Assembly (NCBI GenBank): GCA_012845835.1 | Contig: JABAKD010000005.1 | Location: forward strand, 8,605,473 to 8,669,472 | DNA from: Undaria pinnatifida | Lineage: Eukaryota > Sar > Phaeophyceae > Laminariales > Alariaceae | DNA: 64,000 nt | Reading direction: 5' to 3' | Shown: piece after piece, positions 46,201 to 53,500 of the stretch | Position numbering within the stretch: the first letter of the stretch is position 1 | How the letters are laid out: each line of letters begins with the position of its first letter | The notes under the pieces: generated by a model | Database searches by the model: none | What the model was told of the DNA's origin: nothing | Seen by the model: only the letters and a program-made list of their open reading frames with translations | Position numbers and translations under genes: made by a program

Positions 46201-47568
46201 AGTGTGGCTTTGTGTTGTACTTTTTTTTTCTTGTTTGTGTTTGACGTCCGCACCCAACTGCACCATATGAAAAATACGTACCATGAACAACCTTGAACCT
46301 TGAACCTTAAACTTCGTTTTCGTTCTTGTCTGGCTTCTGTTGGGACTCGCCAACTCCAGCTTACCTCCCGTCCCTCGTTCACTCGCACCCGGGTCCTTCA
46401 TGTTGCGTTTCTGTATATGTCTGTGTCTTGCCCTTACGCACGGGCTCATGCTGTTCGCGACCATGGGCTGGATTATGTTTTCGTGGCCTTGCGCGCGCCT
46501 ACGACGCGTGCTACGATAGGGTTAGCACTTTTGGTCTTTTCATTTCTGACTAGCAGGGCTCCTTAACTAGCAGGGCCCCTTAATTAGGAACTTGCTGGTG
46601 CTCAGTATCGTTGGAATTCCATTTTGTGTTTGACGATTTTTTGAAAAAGTCTTGTAAACACGTCAGCTGTGAGTTCGATAAATTTAGGGTCGACACTCAT
46701 GTTTGCGAGCTGCGTGATGCACCGGCCGCTCGTTTGTCCTACGGATGATTTATGTTGTTCGTTAGGTACCTAGGCCTTGGGATTGCATCAGGTTGCATTT
46801 AGGTTTGCTTAAAGCATTCTTCTGAGTGCGGTATACATAGCCTCAAGCGAGGAGTGTAGGAACGTTTAGATGCCCTCCTACCGTAGCATGCCTCCGATAT
46901 GCCACTGGTACGGTCACAGCGCTAACCCTGCCGAAACAAACCGCATATGTTCGCGTGGAATCTCGTCGTCTGCAGGTTGCGGTTCGAGTTTCTGGAAGCA
47001 ATTCCGACCGCCAAACTTGGAGGGCAGGGCGGAGAACTGTGAGACGATTGGAGGCACTAGAGCCTTCGGCTTTGATAGAAGTCCACGCGGGTTCTCGAAA
47101 TACGCGACACTATAAGGAGGTGCGAAAAACATTATGTGCCTGCTACTCCTGTTATTGAGCAGTCAGACAGTCACAAGTAGCCAAGACGATCGTTTGTTGT
47201 TTTGTTACCCTTTTTAGTAACCACGGGCTGGATTTCAGGGAAACGCGAGTTCATGTGAAAACGTCATCATTATTAGTTTGTTGGGCATTGTAGTGCAGTA
47301 CCCCATGAGTACGCCAATTATTTTTGTGGGCTACTACTGTTGCTTGAAAACGCTACGTCCTCGTATGGAGGCACCCTAACGTGCGACTGTTGTGGACCCC
47401 TTCCACTCGTTTTTTTTTGCGTGTGTGCGATGCTATCCGCCGACCTCGTTTTTTTCTCGTCAGATTCCGTCGCAGGTCGAAGAGGCGGTGGAGCTGATCG
47501 AAGTATTGGCTCCACTAGGAGTCAAACCCGGCGTTGGCCGCTACCTTGGACCGTCCGTTGATTTGTAA
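36863..47568 (+). CDS. Predicted plastid-targeted protein of unknown family, four exons
   Basis: The exons are 36863-37241, 45543-45718, 46976-47119 and 47476-47568. All junctions are canonical GT..AG and the phases agree (1, 0, 0), giving about 263 residues and a natural TAA stop. The start is chosen because MATFPKRRR leads straight into a signal-peptide core (LLVLLCIGILLLC), followed by KQGHAFGVG and a Ser/Ala-rich stretch. A signal peptide followed by Phe is the plastid import rule of heterokont algae. The mature part has a CVCRGGRCPRMWDC Cys-rich segment, an Arg-rich segment and a final VEEAVELIEVLAPLGVK. I recognise no family. The 8.3-kb first intron could hide more exons. An upstream in-frame ATG exists at 36719. 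Confidence 0.6.
37633..37664. other. Perfect 14-bp GC hairpin with 4-base loop
   Basis: GCATGGGCGCCGGC, loop GAAT, then the exact complement. It lies 10 to 20 bases after TTTTTAATAAAAAC, a polyadenylation-like hexamer, in the sense strand of the host intron. Less perfect GC hairpins with similar flanks (AGGGCTCCGC) lie at about 4328-4370 and 24352-24375. Confidence 0.85.
38652..39348. mobile_element. Terminal-inverted-repeat (MITE-like) element with a nested insertion
   Basis: A 14-bp inverted repeat ACCTACTATTATGG bounds the element exactly at both ends. Subterminal regions on each side carry several inverted AGAAAT/ATTTCT motifs (CCAGAAATCATCGTTATTTC on the left, TTATTTCTGGAGCC and GCCAGAAATAATCG on the right). 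The middle (about 38865-39170) holds unrelated sequence with a TACCTGGTA and CAC-rich DNA, probably a later insertion. No transposase frame is seen. No clear target-site duplication was identified. Confidence 0.7.
39365..39490 (-). mobile_element. tRNA-derived SINE-like element with poly(A)
   Basis: On the minus strand it begins CCCCGGTGGTCTAGTGGTTT, an A-box-like tRNA start, then CCTCGAGTTCGACACCC, a B-box-like T-arm, and ends in a run of about 14 A (39365-39378). The stems do not fold into a full cloverleaf, so it is not a functional tRNA. It lies 17 bases after the right end of the inverted-repeat element. Confidence 0.6.
39650..39790 (+). repeat. GCTGCG-rich low-complexity tract
   Basis: Short repeats of GAGCTAGCGCTGCGCTGCGG type and GCAGGGCATCGCAGGGCACT. 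All three minus frames stay open through it, which explains the Ser/Ala-rich frames. Confidence 0.7.
40065..40475 (-). repeat. Repeat G (minus) and repeat R (plus)
   Basis: Repeat G at 40065-40203 is inverted relative to 35035 and 55068 (plus strand reads TCACATTAACTCGCATAATC, AAGTCCGTGGTCACAGGACA). Repeat R at 40345-40475 is in plus orientation (CGTATATATTACACGTGG, CAAGTCAATTGGAAAAAAG, then purine-rich sequence). Confidence 0.65.
40488..40859 (+). CDS. Unrecognised 123-codon frame, speculative
   Basis: The frame reads LPPERDVTWFFDDLQQYY, then ERLPIHPPKHGPPANYA, and becomes hydrophobic before running into the tandem duplication. The aromatic and proline-rich composition is unusual for noncoding DNA, but there is no family match, conservation or splice evidence. 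Confidence 0.15.
   Translation: MGGLLASLPPERDVTWFFDDLQQYYERLPIHPPKHGPPANYAIDSWPWLSRVSVLGAPVRCLLWALVWVKHAVCSMVSRQQHTRIRTSARTTYHSYRKCNIFFSINMNIKRLLYIGQSDTCTT
40823..41747 (+). repeat. Tandem duplication, 462-bp unit
   Basis: Units at 40823-41284 and 41285-41747 are nearly identical, with differences such as one T run, CACGACG(T/A)GC and a few insertions. Both start GTTATATATTGGACAGAG and end CTTGGTTTTGTCTCGAGATT. High similarity means a recent event. Confidence 0.95.
42350..42450 (+). repeat. Hairpin repeat A, copy 6
   Basis: It reads ACGACGTCAGCTGTGAGTTC, CGACACTCATCTTTGC, AAGCTGCGTACTAAAT, then CGCCCGTC, TTAGTAAGTTTCAT and AAATCAAAACCTAAC. The last part is shared with the copy at 52730 and defines a longer 3' end. 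Confidence 0.85.
42640..43180 (+). repeat. Triplicated ~200-bp AT-rich repeat O
   Basis: Three degenerate units carry GTGGGTGGATGG/GTACGTGGACGG, TTTTATCA, a GGCACTTGTGGTATAATAC phrase and TTTGGCATACTT, ending GCGAATTTTGA.CAAG. A related stretch lies at 21515-21660. Confidence 0.6.
43259..43591 (+). pseudogene. Decayed reading frame with one in-frame TAG, unknown family
   Basis: One frame runs MSLPCSPFKERGPKRADK and GVAQCHDLDPTGRTL to a TAG at 43373, then continues LAVEIEACAEGRNLIS, HQLGLQATDYYQLN, GAGIRPPDEGYTVS and a TAA. The composition is protein-like on both sides of the stop. I do not recognise it. It may belong, with the frame at 43799, to one decayed transposon or captured gene. Stop readthrough is possible but unsupported. 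Confidence 0.4.
43799..44099 (+). pseudogene. Frameshifted reading frame, unknown family
   Basis: The frame from ATG 43799 reads MSSPIVRWNEARVAATRQ and GRKRLEDTLREFES, then stops. Shifting one base at about 43893 continues as LKVEDYELQGSGEVFLLR and MCARCRSAF. The join would give a continuous, plausible segment, so I read it as a broken coding sequence. The family is unknown. Confidence 0.4.
44735..45130 (+). repeat. Telomere-like repeat D copy 3 and repeat B copy 4
   Basis: D (44735-44880) reads TTACCACTTATATGAGAAAA, CCCTAATCCTAACCC, CAATCAATGCAGGG and TTTTCGTCTCATGCACAG. B (45015-45130) reads GTAACCACATAGTTTGCAGC, TCTCTAGGATGAAGAA and ACGGACACTGAGCG. A CCTAACCG-like block also lies at 44260-44290. 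Confidence 0.65.
45230..45535 (+). repeat. Minisatellite (TTAATCATGTTCGTCCATTT)
   Basis: About eight units of 26 to 35 bp carry CATGTTCGTC and TATATTAATC or ATAACCGTCAGCTG variants. It ends just before the acceptor of the exon at 45543. Confidence 0.75.
45543..45718 (+). CDS. Plastid-protein gene exon 2: Cys-rich segment
   Basis: This 176-bp exon, acceptor CGCATTTTTTGCAG and donor GTGAGT, has two bases that complete the codon left by exon 1, and ends in phase 0. It reads NARKLEQQELKATYTDAW, then SDCVCRGGRCPRMWDCPF and WVDRRRAEAKGSSAH. The four cysteines in CVCRGGRCPRMWDC could bind a metal, which is inference only. Confidence 0.6.
46490..46830 (+). repeat. Interspersed repeat L, copy 3, interrupted by repeat A
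   Basis: The left part reads ACGATAGGGTTAGCAC, TTTCTGACTAGCAGGG, GCTCCTTAACT and CAGTATCGTTGGAATTCC; the right part reads ACCTAGGCCTTGGGATTG and ATCAGGTTGCATTTAGG. Compared with 27560-27740 it is split by about 125 bp containing a full repeat A (46660-46755), a clear case of one family inserted in another. Confidence 0.75.
46655..46758 (+). repeat. Hairpin repeat A, copy 7 (nested in repeat L)
   Basis: It reads AACACGTCAGCTGTGAGTTC, GATAAATTTAGGGTCGACAC, TCATGTTTGCGAGCTGCG and CACCGGCCGCTCGTTTGTCC. It is one of the best-preserved hairpins: TGAGTTCGA pairs with TCGACACTCA around a 10-base loop, and CAGCT with AGCTG. Confidence 0.85.
46976..47119 (+). CDS. Plastid-protein gene exon 3
   Basis: This 144-bp exon has 48 codons, phase 0 at both ends, acceptor CGTCTGCAG and donor GTGCGA. 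It reads VAVRVSGSNSDRQTWRAG and RRTVRRLEALEPSALI and ends RNTRHYKE. It is Arg-rich. Other frames over the same bases are also open, so this exon rests mainly on its matching phases. Confidence 0.5.
47476..47568 (+). CDS. Plastid-protein gene exon 4 (last)
   Basis: This 93-bp exon, acceptor CAGATTCCGTCGCAG, reads VEEAVELIEVLAPLGVKP and GVGRYLGPSVDL, then TAA. The amphipathic start and natural stop look like a genuine C-terminus. It follows exon 3 as HYKE-VEEAVE after a 356-bp intron. Confidence 0.6.
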   Translation, partial: VEEAVELIEVLAPLGVKPGVGRYLGPSVDL

Positions 47569-48844
47569 GGCAAAAGTTCGCCGAAAAATAGTGGATAGTT
47601 CAAGAACACTCCCCTAACCCTTTTGGGGCCTGCCCCTACCCCCAACACGACGAGTGCGTTGTGATAAACCGTGTACGAAGAGTGCGCATCAGTACGTGTA
47701 CAGCTCCCAACATTGCGCTTCTGACATTGCACTCCCAGCACCGTCCCGTGCGGTATCCACTTGGTATCCCCACAAGCGCGATCAACCAAACAACGCTAGC
47801 TGCTGCTGTCAAAGTGAGCTGCGTACTTCGTGCTCCACCAAATAACATGAACAATAACGCCGTGGGAAGTCATTCATTCATATTGCCATATTATATACTT
47901 TTTATTCGCGCTCAAGACCCCTCGAGTCGATCGTTTGGCTGTGAAGATCTGACACGTCCCCCACTCCAACAGCCGGGGCTTCTTCGCGTGGCCGATTACA
48001 TAGTCGTCATACCACCATTTCGACATGTTTTCCACTTGGAGAGGGATAAAGAAGTAGTGTGCTACTGCTGTGTAGCATTGGATCATCCCTTAATTTACTC
48101 GGCAACGGTTAAGTCTTTCCGGGATAGTCGTGAATAGCGCAAGAAGGGATAGTGCTAGGGGGTAGTGTGTGTCTTCATGGGGTACAGAAGGTGTTCTTAT
48201 GGCGCGCTCAAGAGACTTCAGAACATTCGTTGGAGACGCCCCTTCTGTGCAGCCTGACTGTGTGCCTATACAGTACGCTCGAGTCAATTGGCAGGAAGAT
48301 TGTCTTTGTTACAACGCGAAGTATGAGGAAGACGGTGCATCAATTACCGAAGTACCTGGTACTGTCAATGGTAGCACGCGAAGTGGAACTGCGCCCACGT
48401 TCATGATAACAAACTACTTGGTTTTGGTGTACAGCATGTTTGTAGCAGAAAAAAGGCTCTGACCACACTATTAATAGTGCGCTGTGGTCCGCAGCACTTC
48501 GCCCCCCCTTCGATATCTCTATCTTGTAGTTTGTGACCGCAGAGCTTGTCCCTCTCTAGGATCAGGCATCGTCACGGACACCGTTTTTTTTTCTGCATTG
48601 CCGTGCTGTTCCCGACCAGGTGAGTGCTACCTGGTACTACCTACGGTTGGATGGAGGCATGCTTTTCTGGGATTTTTTCGAACTCAACAAGAAGTGAAAC
48701 GTCCAAAACATTACCCCACCGGCCCCAAGGCCCGTTCCAATACTATTTCCAAGTAATCTGTCCCCAAAAACGGGTTTCGAGTTGTCAAGGGTTAAACTGT
48801 CACACGTTTCAATCAGAGTAACGAAGTTAACCCCTTTAGGGATT

Positions 48845-49040
48845 CAGAGGGAAATTATGTCGAAATGAACGACGATTGCAGCATCGATCGCACGAAACAA
48901 GTCGGTGTGCAGGGGTAGGGAAAGTAAGACACACGCGCAGCATGGTGATACCGGAACTGGCGCACGCTTTTCCTCGTCGCTTGGTTAGATCGCACTCGCC
49001 GTTTTTTCTGTCGCTTTGTATGGGTCCCAAAAAGCTTCAT
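48845..49040 (+). repeat. Interspersed repeat E, copy 3
   Basis: It reads GACGATTGCAGCATCGATCG, CACGAAACAAGTCGGTGTGC, CAGCATGGTGATACCG, CGCTTTTCCTCGTCGCTTGG and ends TGGGTCCCAA. It pairs with 54640-54885 almost end to end. Confidence 0.75.
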
Positions 49041-49184
49041 ATCGCAGTTGCGACACATGACAGCACAAATAGTGCGTTGCCATTCAACAGTGCACAGATC
49101 CCTCACACAAGGGGAACATCAAAAACTACCTGGTACCAATTTTGCAGGGCCGTTCACGGGTCGGGTCGGATTGAGTCGGATGAC

Positions 49185-49342
49185 TCGACTCGACTCGACC
49201 CGACCCGATCCGACCCGACCCGATCCGATCCGACCCGACCCGACCCGACCCGACCCGACCCGACCCGACCCGACCCGACCCGACCCGACCCGACCCGACC
49301 CGACCCGACCCGACCCGACCCGACCCGACCCGACCCGACCCG
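49185..49342 (+). repeat. (CGACC)n pentanucleotide satellite
   Basis: About 30 units of CGACC, nearly perfect after 49230, are flanked by GGGTCGGGTCGGATTGAG and by dispersed GGGTC motifs to 49760. The unit contains no stop in any frame, so 80 to 186 codon frames (RPDPT or GSGRV repeats) arise on both strands and are artefacts. Confidence 0.98.
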
Positions 49343-50029
49343 CGATTATTTTTTGCCGTCGGCATCTTACCCGGCGCAACCCGCGAGATTTAAAAAACCT
49401 CCTCACCTGACCGGCAGGTTGAGTTATGACCCGTGAAGAGCTGCAATTTTGTGGCGATCGAAGCAAGAGCAACAACGTCACGCCATCTGAACCTTGCCTG
49501 CACCGCCATCAGCTCAAGCAGCCCCAACTCACTCCTCTGCAAGCTCAGCAACCAAAATCCCAGGGGTTTTTACGGACCAGGTCGCTTCTCATGAAGTCGG
49601 GTCGGGCCAGGGTAACCCGTCCCGACTCGTGAGATGTGTAAACCTCCTGATTCAACCCGACCTGCTCCGTGAGACCTCAAACACGTTCCGACCCGACCGG
49701 ACTCGGCCCGCGAGGTTTTGACAACCTCGTTACCCGACCCGCATGTCGGGTCGTGACCCGTGAAAAGCCCTGAACAAAACAAACATCCGCCGCCCCAACA
49801 GGTGCCACAACCCCTGATTTTTCACTGGCCGTGTCCTTCTACCTGTTCTTTTTTTCACCGGTCGTTTCCTTCCCTTATACCGCTCTGATTTCCCATCGGC
49901 CCTTCCCTTCAAGGGTTTTGTTTAGTAGGGTGTATACTGTGGTACCCGGGGACCGCATCTGATTATTATTCGTGATACTCGGGTATGTACCCGGGTACCC
50001 GCAGAGCATATACCTTAACACGCGTCGGA

Positions 50030-50225
50030 CAGACCACGATCTAGATCATCTGCAGCAGACCCGATATTGACCGTTGAGATGTTGCTCAAAATGTGTATTT
50101 ATAGACGTGCTAGATCACGCAGATCGTACAGATCCCACCCGGAAACACGAGTTAGACTATACAGATCTCTCCTGAAATATCTAGGTCATCAAGTGGGGAT
50201 CGGTAATCTGTCCGACGTGCATACC
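50030..50225 (+). repeat. AGATC-rich repeat U, copy 1
   Basis: It carries CCACGATCTAGATCATCTGC, CGTGCTAGATCACGCAGATC and TACAGATCCC, beginning CGTCGGACAGA and ending TCTGTCCGACG, so its ends are inverted. Related sequence is at 59205-59285 and 60380-60665. Confidence 0.65.
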
Positions 50226-50251
50226 CTAATAAGCACACCCTTGCTTCCCTT

Positions 50252-50524
50252 TTACCGGCCATTCCCTTCTACCGCTCTCTTGAGGGGTCCCGTGAGCTTG
50301 GAAGGGAGCATGGCGTTGTCGGAATAGACGACCGCTTTGACTTTCCCAGAGTGGCTGTCAGCAGACACTTTGATGAACACCCTCTCGGACATGGAGCCTG
50401 CGAGGCTGCACGCCGAAAACCACCACTGGTCGGCCTCGCGGGCGTTAGAGTCGGTGGTCACTACCGCCGCGTTGATCGCGCGCAAGGTACGCGACGGAAG
50501 TCGGGGGATGTCCGCCGGTGGGAT
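50252..50524 (-). CDS. AP3B last exon: end of the appendage
   Basis: This 273-bp exon includes the TAA stop and has a strong pyrimidine acceptor (TTTCTCTTTTTCGTGCAG). It reads IPPADIPRLPSRTLRAIN, AAVVTTDSNAREADQWWF and ends GPLKRAVEGNGR. It matches the final beta-sandwich part of AP-3 beta appendages (a TLRAINAAVV strand, then KVSADSHSGKVKAVVYSD). Confidence 0.9.
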   Translation of the reverse strand: MPPADIPRLPSRTLRAINAAVVTTDSNAREADQWWFSACSLAGSMSERVFIKVSADSHSGKVKAVVYSDNAMLPSKLTGPLKRAVEGNGR

Positions 50525-53500
50525 CTGCACGAAAAAGAGAAATACAAAACAGAAAAAAATAGAACGCAGCACAGCAGGTATAGAGAAAAACGCAAAACGG
50601 TGAGAGGGAATCAAGTTGCGATCTGCGGATGCTTTTTCCTGCGAGACACATGCAGAGCACATACTAATAGGTACCAGATTTACTTTGTTTTTATATTTCC
50701 ACGCTTTTCTCCGGCGCCGGTCGGTCTTTTCTCGCGCTTCTGGCTGCAGGGCACGGAGGAGGCCGGTCGATATTTACGACGCAGGTTGGGGTTCCTGCCG
50801 AGCTCCGTGGCACGTGCTGTGGACGTTCACAAGCGCTCAGCGGCTCTTGTACAAGGGATTGCGTTCCGTTTCGCGGAGCTGCGCAGGAACCATTGAAACC
50901 CGCAAAAAAGCTGAAAAACTTTTGGCGGTCTGACTGTCTACTGCTGCACATACGCCACACCGCCTTTGAAGAGAGCACCAATACATGAAGGTCTTACGTT
51001 TGTGACAGCCACGAACGGTGCTTTTGTGTGCGCGTGCGTGTTATGTGTGTCATCGTAAGAGGCACGCAATCTGGATGATTGTAACCCATATTACATACCA
51101 GGTACCAGGTACACATTTCCTCTGATTTCAGAAGCACCCACGCCACATAGAGCAGCAGCGTACACAACAGTTCATCATCATCGGTACAACAGCAGTCGTC
51201 GCACTTCAAGATGCTGTTGTAACAGCCACAAGGAACTTCTGCGTCCATGCGTGTGTGCTGCGCTCAGAAGGATCCAACCACGACCATATTTTCGCGTCCA
51301 AGGCAAAATCAAACACACACCGGCAATCCTCGCATATTAGGTAGGTTAATATCTGGTGTACACACACTGGAGCCTGTCTTGCGATATTTCTGTGTTCTCT
51401 CTTTTCAAGTTGCGACCCCCCGGGATTTCAAGTAAACCACATCCGAAGGGAAAGTTTGTACCAGTATTACATACCTGGTATACAATGTTGCTATCGAAGA
51501 CTGCTTTTGCTTGCTGTAGGGCAGTTCCTAACGAAAAACACAGTGTCACATATAGTACATTTTCGCGAATCGTGACGCTGGTCACGAATCGTGACGCTGA
51601 AAAGTTTTGACGAGTTCCATTGCAGCTTCGTGTCACGATTCATGACAGCAAAAAACGTGATTTTCATTTTGAAAACGGCCACTTCGCATGTGTCACGACT
51701 CGTGACTTTTTTGCGTTGGAACGACCCTTTCTGCTAGTCGAAAGCGAAAAGTTACCTACGATACTCCATACAAAGTACTACATTACAGTGGTGCTGACCT
51801 GGCAGTGCACTGATTCCAGGTCGAGCTGTCCCAGTGAGTTCAGCACCCGCTGGAACTCTGCCCGCGAAAGGGGCTCCGGGAATAGGAGCTCCTCCGGTGG
51901 AGGCTCGAGCGAAACCATGAAGCTGCCCTTGTCGGTTTTCAACTCAAATCGGACCTGGGAGATGCGGGTATGGGGGATCCATTTAGTAGGGATGTGAGTT
52001 GGTTGATTTCCGAATGTTTGCGTCTTTGTGTTTGGCTGATGCGTTTGCAGCTCGGCGTGCTTGTTTTAATTTGTAATGATAAAATTTACCAGGTACGAGG
52101 TATTCATAGAGGATAGCATGATTGAAACGATTGTTACAATTTGTCAGATGGCAAATGGAAAAAAATCGTCATGTTTATAGTAATAATAACAATAACAATA
52201 ATAATAACAACAACAGCAATAATATGGGATGATGAAAGTACCGTTGCTACCACTAATACTATAATAAACGGGGTAACTACAACATCCGTCCAAACGGGGG
52301 TTTGCATACGGTCGAAGGGTTTCCTACACAAGAGTAAGATACGAAGTCATGTCCAAGCCTCGTGAGTGCTTACCGTACAACACGCGCGACAATAACCACC
52401 CTACGACGTGTTTCCAAGCCGAGTTTCTCAACACACGGGGAGAGTGCAAGCGCCGAGCGACGCCCCTATGGAAATAAGTCGACGAGATACTTGAAAAAAT
52501 CACCATTTCGTTGTGTGTGCCCCACCATGTGCTGGATAAAATCGTCTCGGAAAATCACATCAAGCGGTATGTTATATTTTGTGTAATACGGGATATATGA
52601 CCTCAAGGCTGCGGTAGCGGGAGAGAGGTGTACAAATTTCATGCATACCCGTAGTCCTCGCGGATGGCTATCCTGTTTATTTGCGATGTTATCCTAAACT
52701 TCAGTGTTTTCTTGCTTCTTTGCTATAACAACGTCCGCTGTAAGCTAAAAAAAAATGAGGGTCGATCCTAATACTTGCAAGCTGCGTACTACACCGGTCG
52801 CCCGTTTTTAGTAAACTTTTCATGAGTCAAAACCTAATGAAAAGAAATAATGGAATTTAATTCCGCAGTGAACCCTGAGGAAGACATTCACATGTAAGGT
52901 GGCACGGAAATTAATGTTGATGGTATTACATCGAATAAATAATAAAAGTATCATTCATCAATCCCGCCGAACGAAAAAAACAACTCAAGTCCGTTATTGA
53001 GCGAGCTACAGAGCCTCGCGCGAGATGCTCTATACCCGGTAGCAAAAATGGTGTACCTGGTATAATACTAAGTAAAATATGATGACTAGCACTATAGTAC
53101 TAGGTATAATACTAAGTATAATACTATAATACTATGAAATGCTATAAATAGCCTCCCTTGATCGTGATGCCGATATCTGCACCTCGCCAAAAAAGCTCAC
53201 CTCTTTCGACTTGCCGCCAAAGTCGATGCCCAAGTTCGTCAAAAACGTTCCCCCTGCGGCCAAAATCTGCACTTCCGGGAAAGCCTCCATCGGCGTCCCG
53301 TCTCGTGGCGCAACCACTCGAATTCTTCGGATGGGCGTCTCCTTATGGTTCGTAAGCGTCAACCGCAAAGTCAAGGTTGTCGACGGTCGAGTTAGGGAGC
53401 TCCCCCTACCCCTCGCGAACCGGTAGTCCACCTGCAGGCCACCACCGGCCTGGTGGCGTAACAACGTCGACGGAAAGGAAACGTTCGCTTCTCCTTCAGG

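Larger units (their letters stand above)
47569..50251. other. Convergent intergenic region between the plastid-protein gene and AP3B
   Basis: It holds a small repeat near 47990-48060 (GCCGATTACATAGTC, ACCACCATTTCGACA, shared with 59560-59625), repeat B copy 5 (48530-48590), a short repeat with TTTCCAAGTAATCTGTCC (48735, like 20950, 59770, 60205, 15975 and 2960), repeat E copy 3, and the CCCGA-rich region to 49760. A frame at 48199-48462 (MARSRDFRTFVGDAPS...) has a protein-like composition but no family. Confidence 0.6.

Noticed and set aside
48876-49436. 186-codon plus frame and 120-codon minus frame with RPDPT or GSGRV repeats
   Set aside because: The (CGACC)n satellite cannot contain a stop in any frame, so these frames are expected without coding.
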